Shown here in pieces: positions 22,101 through 35,059 of a stretch of 64,000 nt of DNA (its first letter is position 1; every line of letters begins with the position of its first letter). Position numbers and translations under genes: made by a program. The DNA is from Sympetrum striolatum (taxonomy: Eukaryota; Arthropoda; Insecta; Odonata; Libellulidae): assembly GCA_947579665.1 (NCBI GenBank), contig OX388346.1, positions 88,166,615 to 88,230,614 on the forward strand, in the 5' to 3' direction. The notes below the pieces were generated by a model, which had not been told where the DNA came from, ran no database searches, and was given only the letters and a program-made list of their open reading frames with translations.

Positions 22101-25100
22101 CCTACTACTCACCCTCCGAATTCTTAACGGAGTAGATCCCAAATCAGTCTAACTTTGATTAACCGTGTCCAAAATATCCATATCGCAATTTTCCGAAGAC
22201 GAAGAGTCAGTAGTGTTTTGGACCATGGAAATGTATTTGGCTTTACACTTGGAACAAATATTTTGTCCAGGCTTCACATTTGTCTTTGCCCATTTTTGCA
22301 AATCATTAGACAGAGGTAGATCGACTTTCAGCAGCCCATGTTTAGCTGTATGTTTTTTTTTGTTAAATGGGTTGCAGCATGACTTTTGATAATTTCATAC
22401 TTTGCTAAATACATTGCTTTGTGATGGAAGCAGATTTGGTCGTCGTCTGTGATCTCATCAACCTCCGATCGCAGAGAAATGAGCACTTTTACGTGCGACG
22501 ACAAATTGTGCACATATTGCAGCCCAATTTTATCGGAATAAAATGATCCAATGATGGCAAATAGACGAAAGTTTTTCCCCAACAACTCAAAAGGGCAAGG
22601 TGGGATTGTCATCTGACTCTTCGACATCCATTTAGAATTAGTGAAATCGCAATATTTAGTGCAATAATGCAAATTTTGGAAAAAAGAAGTAATAAAAATA
22701 TGATGGAATACTACAAATACTGCAGCTCAGTTCAAAACGCGGCCATGCGAGAGTGCTATGTCAATAAAATACTTACTGGATACTAAGCAGCTGTCAATTT
22801 TCTAGAGGAACCTCAAGTGGAGTATGGATGAAAATTGAAGGATCCAAGAAATGAAAATATGGCAAAACTCACAATTAAAAAAAAAAACTCGAAGTAACAC
22901 ACAACAGAATGGCCACATAGCCACGACTTAGCCCAAGTCTCTACTAAAGATACCCATGTTTCAACAGAAACTTTGTTATAATTTGTTACTTTGGCAAATT
23001 AACTAACTTTGAAGTTAATTAACTTTACTAATTATTCTACCATTCTGTCCATTGTTAACCTTCTTCCCCTTCCTCCTCCCCCTAACACCACTCCCACTAT
23101 CAACAATAGCTAATCTGATTGGTGCCTTGGTTTTGTACTCTTTGTATATATATGTGCACTCCTGAATAACTCTTAAGGGCTGGAACACACGGACCACATT
23201 TTGCAGTTGGTCTCGACCACAAAAATGAGGTTGAGTTGCAGTCGGGACCGACCGCAGGCAGACAACAAATTGTGGTTCGCCTGTGGTTGGACCCGACTAC
23301 AACTGTCTGGTTGTATTGGAAGTCGTAGTGTGGTCGAAGTGTGGTCGAAGTGTGGCTCGTGTGTTGTGGTGAAAGGCTGTGGTTAGTGGCCGGGACCTTT
23401 TAAAAGTGGAATTTATTTAAGTTATTCCCACCCATTTACTAGGATGGAGTTCCACTAAGTTAAAGCTTACCAGGTTGATTTAATTTGTTACTTTGTTGTC
23501 CATGATGTCTCGCCGGCACAATATTTTGTCTTAATACCACCAGATAGATACCGACACAAGGATTTACAACCTCATCAAAGAAAACAAATTGCAGGCTTGG
23601 GATCCTCAACCAAGAAACCCACCCGTGGCTGGTATTGCACGTCTATCGGGCGTGACCCCTACGGTGATAGGATTACTGGTTCAAATGCCTGAACTGGTAG
23701 TGACGATGTCACCATGGACCAACGCAATATACTAAAAGCAGTGGCAGATCTAGGATCGAGCTGTGGGGGGGGGGGGCTTGAGAGTTGGAATTAAAGATTC
23801 ATTTTCTATTTATCGATTTTTTTAAGAAATTTTATAAAATTAAACTCAGTATACATATTTGAATTATGCTTATTATTATCTATCGTCGTAGAAAAACAAT
23901 ATTTTCTTCACATCTCAATAGTATGAACGAAGATACATTTTTTTACTGTGACTTCTGGGGGGGGCTACAACCCCCATAGCCCCCCCCCCCCTGGATCCGC
24001 CACTGACTAAAAGTGTCTACAAAAAATAACCAGGACGATAAACAACAGAAGACATGTGGCGCCGCCATAGCAACATTCTCAAATTTGATAATATTTTAAG
24101 GGCTGTACGTGCTTGCGATGAAAAACCAAGTGTACTTTTTAAGAGGTTTGAAACATGTTCTTTTTAATGAAATTGATTTAAAAGAGTATCGAAAAGGTCT
24201 TTCTTTTCTAAGAGCGTGCAAAAAATAACCTATTTTTGTAGTTTTTACAAATGTCATCCTCATAGTTGTCCCTATTTCTAGGGCTTTACATGCTCGAGAT
24301 GAAAAACCAGATATACTTTTATAGAGGGTTGAAACCATTCTCTATTTAATAAAAATTATTCGAAATAAATTCCAGAGGGTCTTTTTTTGTAAAAGCGGGG
24401 TAAAAATAATCAATTTTTGGCTTTTTTACAAAAACTGTCAAATGTTGACTAAATTTTTAAAATAATGGAATATACAAGGAAGATGAAATTTTATATTCAT
24501 AAAATGTATATCAATATGTTATCATGCGCAAAGTTTCAGGTTGATTATATCTTTTCTTCTTAAAATATAAAAAGCCAAAGTTTTAATTTTTTTTATCGAT
24601 CCACAACTTTATGGGCCATTTTTGCACAGGATTTTCTGCAAGGAGGTCGCTCTTACAGTTATTTTTATTATTTTGTTTAATAGAGCGCAAAAAGTTGTTT
24701 AAGATAGCCAAAGTTTGTTTACTTCATAAAACAATTCTCTGAGATACTCAAAAGTTACTGAAAACTCATAGTCATACCGAAGAAGGCGCAGGGTCAAATA
24801 AACAACTATATCTCAGCAAGTATACCATCGACGAAAGCAAAACTTTACAAATGTTTATAAGAGATATGTGTAAATATCCATACAAAATGTATTTGAAATC
24901 TGTGATGGTCGAGCGGGGCACTACTCTGAAATCAGACCACTGGGCATGGAATGACCCTATAGTAACTCTCATACACCCTCAGCGGGTTGAAGACCCAAGA
25001 AGACTTCCAATGCAGCTCACTGAGAAAGGATCAGATTCATCTTTTATGTATTGATCACTGCAGCTATATAAGAAGTATTTCCCTTTTGTCATTATGTTTC

Positions 25101-27174
25101 TCATCCTCCAAAAAAGCTTCTCACAGAACCAGAAAATCATTTTCTCACTGAGTAAGAGGATTATCAAATTTAAATTGTTATATGTATTTGTATGTATAAG
25201 GCATAGTTTTAATCACTTGTTATCCTTAGAATAAGAAAATAGTTCCATGTAGTACAATTTAATATGTAAAAGCCGACTGTATCTCTGTTTGGTGGAAGTG
25301 TTTGTTTATCTGACTTGTTTGACATGTTGTACATACTAATTGGGCCTATTGTTACTGTTAAGATGTGAACTGTCCTCGGGAGATTTTTGGAGGGGTTTCC
25401 CTCCCATCCTTGGGCGAATGCCAGACAGATTGTCTTGTTATTCCCCTTCAACTGTTCCCATCTGGTGTTAATACCAACTCGCAGGGTTCAAATTAATAAA
25501 TAGTATAATTTAAGAACCACTGGTATAGAAACTTGGTTTTAAAGATACTGATTTATGGAATCCTAAGGTTATTATTGGAGTAATATAGTTGATCAATAGG
25601 TAGATAAAGTTTTCAAAGGAATTCTTAGCTAATGATAACACATTTACACATCTGTTACATAAATAAAACAATATCATTTGCCTCTTGGTAAAGTAATCAT
25701 TTACCTAATTTTAAGTATGGGAAAGATAGATACCTGTAAACTGAAGTAATAAATTTCTTGATTTGAAATAACATTTTTGGAGTAAATTTATGGATTAATT
25801 AAACGAAAGATTTAGCAAAATACCTTTTCAACTATGCTATCATTAATTTTACTAACATATATCATGTAGAAAGAAATGACCTGCAACCAATATTTACAAT
25901 TAATTGGGTCTATATTTTCCTATGATTTTCAATAGTATTTGAACAAACTGCTCTGAGTTATATCCTCCTTAAGTTGCTCATTTTCTTTATTTTTAGGTTG
26001 TCAAGTTTATGGCTTCTTGGGAGGGCTAACAGGAACTACTTCAATAGCAACTCTTGCTGCAATAGCCCTGGACAGATACTTTGTTGTGCTTTATCCTTTG
26101 GAACCACTGAAGGTGCCAACAAGATCTCGAGCACGTGCCTGTGTGCTTCTCGCTTGGACTTACGGAGCAGTATTTTCCTCAATGCCTCTCTTTGGAATCA
26201 ATCAGTATGTGCCTGAGGGATACCTGACATCCTGTTCATTTGATTACCTAGCTAATGATAGCCGTAGCCGTTACTTTATCCTAATATTCTTCACAGCTGC
26301 CTGGATCATTCCATTTGCATTTATCTCGTTTTGCTATGCAGCTATTTGCAGAGCTGTGGCTGTTGCAGCAAATTATTCCTCCTCAGTAACGGTAAGGGCA
26401 GTAAGCAAATTATCTGATAGGCGAGACGCTTCATCTCGTCGAGAACGACAAAGAAGACGAACTGAGCTTAGACTTGCGATTGTGGTGCTAGGTGTAGTGG
26501 CCCTGTGGTTTGTGTCATGGACACCATATGCCGTGGTGGCATTGCTGGGATTTTCAGGCAATCGTCATCTTGTTACGCCATTGGCCTCGATGGTGCCAGC
26601 ACTTTTCTGCAAGATGGCCAGCTGCATCGATCCATTTGTGTATGCCATCACACATCCCAGATTTAGAAAGGAACTCGCGAGAAGATTTGCATGCTGGGAA
26701 AAGAAGAGGCATGGGAAAGGAGCTCATGCCGCTGGAAAGAGGAGGGGAACTGGAGCAAGGGGTGGGAGGGACATGAGGAAGAGGTTGAACGAAGATAAGG
26801 ACAGGAGAAGAGGGGAGAGAGATGGAGAGGATGGCTCTTCCATTTCTGAAGAGGAGGAAGTGGTTGTCATGGATGCAAGGGGGAGCAGCATCATGGACGC
26901 CTCAGAGGCAACCTCTACCTCGGGAGAGAGAAGAAATGGTGATTCTAGAGCAGAGTATAGTCAAGAGGGACCATGGACTACAGAGGGGAGGCTTTACCGC
27001 AGCTTTCCTACAACAGGAAGGCGTAGACCATTTGCTTCGTGGATATTAGGGCGTAAAAAGGTTGATATGAGAGACGTTCAATCCCCTGGAATAGAAATTG
27101 TGTCTTTCCGTCAAAAAACCCTATCTATGATAGATGGAAAAAGTTTAGGAAAAGATTTGGAGCTAACTGTTTGA
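19130..27174 (+). CDS. Rhabdomeric-type opsin, Rh7-like (5' exon(s) missing)
   Basis: Two exons join in phase: 19130-19260 (acceptor AG at 19128-19129, donor GT at 19261) and 25997-27174 (acceptor AG at 25995-25996); the glycine codon is split G|GT. Exon 1 encodes TM2 ([18 protein letters not shown]) and ECL1. Exon 2 begins [13 protein letters not shown], with the TM3 disulfide cysteine, and carries DRYFVVLYP, the ECL2 segment [10 protein letters not shown] with the Glu/Cys pair, TM6 SWTPY and TM7 [17 protein letters not shown]. The retinal-binding lysine is therefore present. HPRFRKEL after TM7 is an r-opsin signature. The role is retinal-based light sensing through a G protein in the plasma membrane. 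The third loop is Arg-rich and lacks the QAKKMNV stretch typical of visual insect opsins, and the tail is long (about 170 residues, basic then SSISEEEE). Both features suggest Rh7, but arthropsin is not excluded. TM1 and the start codon were not found. Confidence 0.9.
20682..21269. mobile_element. piggyBac-like MITE in the opsin intron
   Basis: The ends are CCCTCGAGCACTTGTG (left) and CCCTCGAGTACTCGTT (right, inverted). Both sides are flanked by exact TTAA (20678-20681, 21270-21273). It is 588 bp long with no transposase. Confidence 0.9.
21790..22672 (-). pseudogene. Decayed gene of unknown family with zinc-ligand-like motifs
   Basis: Three minus-strand frames read as one broken protein. The first (from 22672) ends [20 protein letters not shown]. 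The second (about 22396-22170) reads [13 protein letters not shown], then [14 protein letters not shown], then [13 protein letters not shown], to a TAG. The third (22065-21790) reads [20 protein letters not shown] ... [15 protein letters not shown]. Frameshifts near 22397 and 22075 plus the TAG near 22165 break it. The Cys/His spacing (CxHH, CC, CxxC) suggests a zinc-binding N-terminus. It resembles a multi-copy arthropod gene family I cannot name, possibly transposon-derived. It lies antisense in the opsin intron. Confidence 0.6.
23171..23400. repeat. GC-richer repetitive patch, possible transposon end
   Basis: It starts TAAGGGCTGGAACACACGG, a phrase reminiscent of terminal sequences of some DNA transposons, and continues with a 12-bp direct repeat (GTGTGGTCGAAG) near 23320-23360. 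Base composition differs sharply from the surrounding intron. A matching right end was not found. Confidence 0.35.
23739..24005. mobile_element. hAT-type MITE with G-run/C-run ends
   Basis: The left end is CAGTGGCAGATCTAGG and the right end is CCTGGATCCGCCACTG. An exact 8-bp duplication ACTAAAAG lies on both sides (23731-23738, 24006-24013). Subterminal poly-G and poly-C tracts can pair. 267 bp, non-coding. Confidence 0.93.
24092..24440. repeat. Diverged ~180-bp tandem duplication
   Basis: Two units, about 24092-24270 and 24272-24440, share AGGGCT.TACATGCT, GATGAAAAACCA, TATACTTTT-like text, GGTTGAAACC, AGAGGGTCTTT and AATTTTTG blocks. It is non-coding and intronic. It may be the interior of an unidentified element. 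Confidence 0.55.
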
Positions 27175-27396
27175 GAGAAAGTGAGAACCGTAGGCATGAA
27201 TGTGAAAATTTTCTCATATCCTTGAAAGCTCTCTTTTTATTAAGATATATTCATCATAATTCAAAATTAAATATTTGAAAAAAGTCCTGTTAAACGTAAA
27301 TATCACCCAAATACCATTGTGACATTGTTTAGTTTAATCCATGTTCTCCAAGTAAACTTAAATCAAGAGCCCAGCCTGCTTTAAATGCAAATTAAT

Positions 27397-27403
27397 ATAA
27401 ATA
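27397..27403 (+). terminator. Candidate poly(A) signal for the opsin gene
   Basis: AATAAA in ATATAAATAAAAACC, about 225 bp after the opsin stop. Other A/T-rich candidates lie further down, so this is only the nearest. Confidence 0.4.
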
Positions 27404-29243
27404 AAAACCATTTTCCAGCAACAAGCAGATTGGATCATGATTTAATGTTTATATGCACAATTCTGAAAATCAAAGTAGATATTACAGCACATTGTCAGAT
27501 CATTTTATTTCTTTCTCAAGGAAAGATATATATTGATGAGAGAAATATCCTGTGAATCTGTAAGAAATCAAAATTTGTTATTAAACTGAAAATAGCAAAT
27601 TTTAAGCTAAGGAGATTTAAAACCTTGTATGTTGTGTTATGAAAAGATGAGTTTAGAAATATTTTGGTCCTCCACTCCTTTGGACCTTATCATGAAAACT
27701 GTGTTACTAAATGCATTGTGCTGTATTTACGATAGTGGATGGTTAATTAATATGAAGTTATAGTTGTGTTAGAAGTTAAGCTTTAGATGGAAAATTGCCA
27801 AACCAGTGCTTGTTACTGTCACATTGAAGCCCGTGCACCTTATATCTGTGTATTAAATTGTGAAGAAATAATAGCTGTATGCATTCAAACAGAATGATTG
27901 TTTCATGAGCTTAAGGAAATTTCATTCATTCTAGAAGTTTTTATTCTTTATTTTTTTACTTACCATGAAAATATTAATTTCTTTCTGGTACATCCATAAA
28001 AATTATATAAATATCTACATTCACAAATTTCAATGTCAACGTGTGTGCTATTGAAGGAATGAAGACTGAATTTCTAGTCTTAAGGTTTGGTGTGGCTTTA
28101 AATGATACAAATATGACTGACTGCACTTGATAGCAGAAAACCTAAGATTTAACGACCAAAACCTACCAAAAATTTACAAACTATCCCTTCTGAAGTTGTC
28201 AATAAAACACATCAAATTTATATTGTTAATATTTAATTTCTATGACCTTCAATACAGTGTTTTTAAATTGAGTACTATATCAATATTCACAACAAGAATT
28301 GCATTTCATAAAGTTAGCTTCTATTTATAGACTTAAGGTATTGCACCTCAGATGACTACCAAACATTTTCATGAAATAAATCACAAATAGAAAGTTATAC
28401 CAAGTGACATATTTTTACCAGAGATTTTGTTTCCATTTTCTGAGGACTTTGATGGCGAAAAATTATCAATAGCTCCAAACCATCCTCTATAGAATTATAT
28501 TACCATTTTCTTCTAGTTCAATTGCTTAGGAATTCAGGAAATGGGTTGAGATCTGTAATATTAAAAATCATCCTTAAAAAATAACATGTTCAAAGGAATT
28601 TGTATTAAATGTTGAACATGAACATAATATGAAAGGTTACTTGAGGTAAAATATCACTAAACAAAAACATTTGCCATAATCTTAACACAAAACCACTTAT
28701 CCACACAACCAAACTGAAGTCAGAGAAAGAAAACCCAACTCAGCATTGGTATACATTAAGCTCCTCTACTGAAAAAATAGAAATCCTTTCAAACTAATTT
28801 ATCTAACCACTAACTTAACAAGTAATCCTTTATCTTTTGACTATTGAGTCAATCTTCTAGAGGCAAGATGAGTTACAGAGTGGGCTTAGTAGCGAATGGT
28901 TTTCATGTAGTCAATTTTCATGAAAATGAGTTTAGACTTTGTAATTGATAAGTAGATACTAGAGGTTACTAAATGACTAGTGCTGCTGCAAGGTTCCACA
29001 CAAACTTAATTCAACAAACTATATTTGCCTCCTTTTTAATTTCCAATTCATTCGTAATACATATTTTGGAATAGTTGAAAACAATCCATTGAGTTTATGG
29101 TGATATATCTGTTCCTGCTACCATATTCTGATGAATAGAATATTTTCAGTTGTCATTTTGTACAGAGTAGATAAAAATGTCTTGATTATGGCTGTGATAA
29201 ATGAAAGCTACAGAGGTATGAGTGATTATCTGCACTGATCAAC

Positions 29244-29390
29244 GTCTCTCCTTATGGACTGATAAGAAAAGTGTTACTTGTAAGTGTAGAGTCATTGTGC
29301 TTTACTTACGTGGACATGTTCTGATTATAGCATTCTAGCTCAGTGAGGAAAGCAATGGCAAATTACCTTACTCCTCATCTTACTCAGTAA
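29244..29390 (-). repeat. Dispersed SINE-like repeat B, copy 2
   Basis: Inverted relative to copies 1 and 3. The minus strand reads GTAAGATGAGGAGTAAGGTA ... CTTTCCTCACTGAGC ... TCCATAAGGAGAGAC, the same order of blocks. Confidence 0.7.
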
Positions 29391-32300
29391 ACTTCATTTC
29401 TCTCTGCAAGCACTAATTAGCTTATGTCAAAGTGGGTGAGGCACCAGCCTTCGTGCTGAATACTTCACAGACAATGCATCCATTATTTTTCTCTTTCCCC
29501 CTGTTGTGTATGCAACCCGTTAAAGCCATGAATTAGCGATATATTTATGGTTACCTGCATTTACTTAAAATTTTCTTATGACTCTCCTTATATTAAGGAA
29601 TATTTTGAAGGAAAGGGACTCAATGCTATGATACTCCATTGACACCTGATAGATTAAATAAAGCCTCAAATTTCCACCAACAAGTAAGGCTTCATCTCTA
29701 ACAGTAAGATAAAAAAAGTACCAGAAGTTGCAAAAGTAACTAGATACAATTCTTATATCATTCCTATTTTATAATTAGCTTATTATCTTGTTCACCACCA
29801 GGGAGACACACCAGCAGAGAATAAGCCAAAGTCAAAAGTTCATATGATTGATAGACAAAAATAAAAAGAATAAGAAAATAGACTAAAAGTAAAATATCAC
29901 TGATTGGAAAAGACAGGAGATTAAGAATAGGATGCATAGAGATTTCGTGAGAAAATAATAAGCCCTAACAACCAAGTTGTGGTTAGAAAGGAAAAATGTG
30001 CTAGGAAAGTGAAAATTGTAATGGCCAATGCGGAAGTGAATCAACCATATAAATTCAGACTTTCAATGGAGAGAAAGCTGTTAAGATAGTAAATATAATA
30101 CAAGTGCAATATCAACAAATTTACCAAAATAGGAGCAAATGGAAGAGGCTAATATACAACAAACATGAAACTGAATTTACAATCTGATGAAAATAATTCC
30201 ATTGGTAAGAGAGAGAAATGCTAAGCAAAATCACTCATGAATATTACTAACACAAGATTAAATTGTATGGGTAAGGATATGAGAAGAAGGTTCATTCGTT
30301 TCCTGTGGACATTTGTTTATGGAAAGATATATTTATTCTTCTGGAAGCTATGACCACCAGTGAAACAAGGCAGTTGTCGGTCCAATTATCCACCATCTGT
30401 ATGGGTAAGTCATGATATTAATAGGGATAGTCATGATCATCATCATAGAATTCATGATCCCAAACATTTGAAATGCCATGCTTTTATTTGTGTTGTACTG
30501 CATAAATTAACCATTAACATATTCTTCTAGAATTAGAACTCAAACTTAGGATCTCTAGATACAGATATTTAAGATACAAAAATTCATAAACTAAAATAAT
30601 AGTAATTTAGATGGTAAATAAGCAAAGAACAAAAAAAATAACATTTTTATAAAGGAAGAATATACTAACAGCAAATGAAGAGGAAATGTCCCTCTCAGAG
30701 AAGAAATGATACCTAAATCATTTTTTATCTACATAAAGAGAGTTTGCAATGATCACATTTCAAGTACATAAATATATAGATTTCAAGCAATTACTTATTT
30801 AATGCATGATTTTGATGATCAATCAATCTTTATCATGCAAGCACTATGATGGTAATCAGTGGTGTAGTGGAGCAGGGATGCTGGGGAACGGCATTCTCAA
30901 ACTGGTTTTCCACAGTAAAAAATAGCCAATTTATTGCTAAATAATGATTTGGTATAAAAGACTCAGCGAGCTCAGATACATTCTAATTCTATGCTCTTGG
31001 CTAAGGTAGGCATTATAGGAAATCATATAAATACTACTTTCCTTATAATTCGACAAATATATTTAAGCGTTCCCACACTGGAAAATTTGCCCCTACACCA
31101 TTGATGGTAAATTCATGTGGTGCAACCACACGCTTGAAAAACATAGCATGTATTACACTTTCAGCATTTCCCTATGAAGAGTATATACATGTCACACCCC
31201 TGATTGTAGAGAACTTGAAAATATGATAATATTTATATTTAAAATAATATCTTCATTGGAGACAATGGAGAACTATGGAGACATCATGCTGTAAATTTCA
31301 ACAGTTTGTCAAGAATCATACTACATAGAGGAAAGAAAATGAGAGTTAATGCAAAACATATTTCACATCTTGTTATAAACAGCTTACTCAATTCTTTCTT
31401 TCTAATTAGATGATTGCATTATAAAAGAAAGTACGATTTGCAAAAAAAATGTAGGTGTAGAAGCAGACTGCATTTGTAGAGATCAGATCTTACAAATGAG
31501 CTATTTTTCTGTTTTCAAAAATGATAAGCAGGTATATACAATGACTAAGAATACTTACCCAAAATATGCCATCAGCAATAATGTACATGCATTTATTACA
31601 TTGTTGCATCTTCAGGTTATGCGTTTTGGTTTTTGTGAAAAATTATTTCAATAATGACTCTAAATGTAACTTATACTCATTGATAATAAATGCATTGTTA
31701 TTTCATTTACAATTAAAAACAGTTATTTATTTGTTATTTCATTTACAAAAAACAGGAAAAAAATAAAACATCAAGTTTTATCCGGATGTTTCATTGATCT
31801 TTACAGAATGTTACAGAAAAATTATGTCCAGTCTATTACATAAAGACAAATGCCATTTTTTCAATCAATGTAAAGTAATAAAACATCCTAAAGACAATGG
31901 TTATAAATGAAAAATATTAACATTTTATGATACCTTACTCAGCTGTGATTAACTCAATTTTAAAGTTTTACCATTGCAATGGCAAGGAATAATGACTATC
32001 ACTGCCGGAATTGATGAAATTGCTAAAAGTAGAATTGATGAAATTTAATTACACTCTACAGACTTCTACAGTACTTGCTATATACCAAATTTGAGCAAAA
32101 AAAACTGCAGTGATAGATCTGATTTTGAAAGAGAATGGGTTACATGTGTGGTAATTAGCTTATTGTAGAGAAAATAATTAGTGTTAAAAAAGGGTACAAC
32201 CAAAATGCCTTGGACAGGATCAACCGCAAAAACTTTTCAGTCCTCAAAGGCACAAAATAAAATATGTACAAGGATAATCCCTCATCTTTGTAGAATCAGG

Positions 32301-33009
32301 AATCTATTTTTAATAAAGGCAGAGAAAAACAAGTTTTCAAAGGTGATCAAGGATATGCAGTCTATCAAAAAACATGTTTAATCTGTGTCAGTAACAGGCA
32401 ATGAGGAAATGTTCAGAAACTCCAGAATGAGATAAGAATTAATGGTAAATGCCGCACAGCCATCTAACATTAATTGTATATAGGCTCTAACAGCAATAAT
32501 GAGCCAAATGATAGATCAAATTAACCACATTTTAGCTCATAAAAATGACAAGATAATAAAATAGAACACAATATGAAATTCACAAAAGATAGATAACAGG
32601 AAGTAAAAGCAGCAGAAATATTTTGCAAAGGGGAAAATCTCATGGGAATCACAGCTTTTAAATATCTAGACAGCATATAACATTTGCTGAAAGGTGAAAA
32701 GCAGAGTTGCTCAAGCAAAAAGAGCTTTCTTCAAGAAAAGAACTTACACAACAACAAATAAACATCAAGATATTGTGGGTGCAGTTAAGATGGTTTCCCC
32801 TCATTTTATTGGAGGATCTCTCTAAGGTAGAAATCACTCTTATACATATGCCTTATATACTCTTATACATTGCCTACTTCGAACAAAATTTTGTTTCTTG
32901 GAATCATTCAATTCTGGTCATAAATTTTCACATCTAAGTCTTTATATTTAAATGAAATTAAATGCAGAAACAAAAACTTTAGCTGACATAAATGAATTTG
33001 AGGCATGTA

Positions 33010-33220
33010 TTCTTAACTATGGGTTGTTTTTTCCTGCTAAGCTGCTGTTGCCACTACATGGTGAAGCCCCTTAAGCTTGTGGTGCTTCACCAAGGCAATA
33101 CCAACACACACAGCCATTCCTTGATCAGAAAAATCTGATTAGCCAGGATTTGAATCTTGGACCTTTGGGTCGGAGCAATAGATAGATTGACTAGAATGCT
33201 AACCACTCTGCCACCAATGT
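33010..33220 (-). mobile_element. tRNA-derived SINE
   Basis: The minus strand begins GGTGGCAGAGTGGTTAGCAT, a good pol III A box (TGGCAGAGTGG). About 55 nt later comes a B-box-like AGATTCAAATCC (plus-strand 33146-33157), as in a tRNA-Leu/Ser-type head. A non-tRNA body follows that includes a GGTGAAGC...GCTTCACC hairpin. The head is too diverged to be a working tRNA. The 3' boundary is approximate. Confidence 0.7.
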
Positions 33221-34310
33221 CAGTGGAACTTGGTTTCAAGAACTTAATTGAACCCTAGATATATAATTAGTTGTTATGTATGTATAATGTTGTTAACATT
33301 TACAACAGCAATTCTTAAACAAGACTGGGGCCAAATTAATAAGGGATAAACAAAAGTTGACAGTGTTGAATCACAGTAATTTGGATTTCCCAAACAGTAA
33401 AATTTATTGCAATTTTAACCTTGCAGTTCAGCTCAAGTTATCAGGTCCTTCTAAGGCATAAATAGAATGTGAAGATAGGCGACTGCTTAAAATGTTTCCA
33501 TAATGCATTATTTTAAGGAAAAATAACTTCATTTTGAATTGAAAAATTCAGACATTAGTCCAACAGTGACAGGTTTACTGTATGGGATTGAATTTTCTTT
33601 CTCCTTCAAACACAGGGCAAAAAAGTCTGTCGAAACCAGTCAAAAGCATATTTATAACCAAGTTGCAAACACAAAACAATTGAACTACACACTGTTTAAT
33701 ATATTCCAGCTTGATCTTAGTAAATGTATTTGGAGATATAAACTTCAGTGGTTTGCTCTTTAATTTCTCACATGAAGCCCTGAAATATTTTTGCAAAAGC
33801 ATATTTCAGGGCTTTTAATTGATAACAGTTTTCCTGCAAAATTATGAGTATGAAGATGTGATTTAAATTTATTAAGCTGATAACATATTTATTAAAATCT
33901 AATGCTAGAACTCTCCCAAGATAATTCAAAGAATATTAGGCAACCGTCATAACCAAAATGCTGAATTTGAAAGCAAATCATTCTATTCCCTATTTTATAT
34001 ACAGATGACTACCACATTGCCTAGAGCCTACTTGTAGTCCTTATAATTAAATAAATATGAATAAAACAATTTAAATACTCTTTGAGGGGTTACTTTAGCA
34101 GTCATTCAGTGTTATTTTGATTAATCCCTTTTCCAGAAGCAACAAAGGCATCTTTTAATACAGCCAAAGAATACCAACTTTTAATTTTATTTGCATTATA
34201 ATCATGAAATAGCAGTGGACAAAATCATATTTCTCTCCAAAATATTGTAACTGAATGCTAGTTGGAACCTCACCTCCTCTTTGATTAGCTGCAAAAAAAA
34301 GTTGAAGGGA

Positions 34311-34452
34311 ATGAGGCTTACTAGGCAAGATAAGGAGTCGGGTAGTTTACATTTACTCTCCTCAGCAAGTAAGAATGCTAAAATAGTCGTGTAAATGCAG
34401 CACAAAGACGAGTAACCCCTTTCTTTGCTTAGCATTCCATGAGGAGAGACCT
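34311..34452 (+). repeat. Dispersed SINE-like repeat B, copy 3
   Basis: TTACTAGGCAAGATAAGGAG, GGTAGTTTACATTTACTCTC, CTCAGCAAGTAAGAATGCTA and CATGAGGAGAGACC match copies 1 and 2 in order. Confidence 0.7.
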
Positions 34453-35042
34453 TAAGTCAATGAAATTACTCAGAATGAAAAATATGTCAGTGGCATACAT
34501 GTCAGCACAGATATAGAAAAGACAATTTTTTTGTGAAAAATATTATATGAAAAATGATTTTTTTCTATCCTCAACCAATATATTACTTATATGGTGGTCC
34601 CCAACTTTAATTAACATTGCTCACATCGGCAGCTAATAATTTTGACAGAATTTCTTTATGAAAACAGTAATAAATGTTCATGTTAATAAGGAAAATTGTA
34701 TAGTCTCTTCGAAATAACGAATGTTTACAGCCTCCTAGGATAGTCCACTAATAAACGTATTAGATACTATCATCACTAAAATTAGAATACAAGCACGTAC
34801 ATGCATACGGTCTTCGAAACAGATAGTACTGCTATGATGGATTACTACTACATCAGAAAAACATTCATCAATCAAGTAATTGTACTAAAAGTAATAGGTA
34901 GAATAAGACCCGAATGCTTACATAGCTACATCACATATCTCCGCAATCAATCTGTTCGGTTTTTTCATGTATCATTGGTCATACATATTCATACCTTGGT
35001 CATTTTCAACATTTGTAATAGGACATCTGTCCGTTAAATAAA

Positions 35043-35059
35043 GTATTATTATTATTATT
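35043..35059 (+). repeat. (ATT)n tail
   Basis: GTTAAATAAAGTATT followed by ATT repeats. The layout (AATAAAG then ATT array) resembles the 3' end of a LINE or SINE in plus orientation, but the body upstream was not identified. Confidence 0.6.

Noticed and set aside
26373..27049. Other-frame and antisense open frames over the opsin exon
   Set aside because: They overlap a clear opsin coding exon and show no protein-family motif; shadows of its codon bias.
31600..31620. Another hammerhead core (CTGAAGA on the minus strand)
   Set aside because: The downstream GAAA block and stem II pairing are missing.
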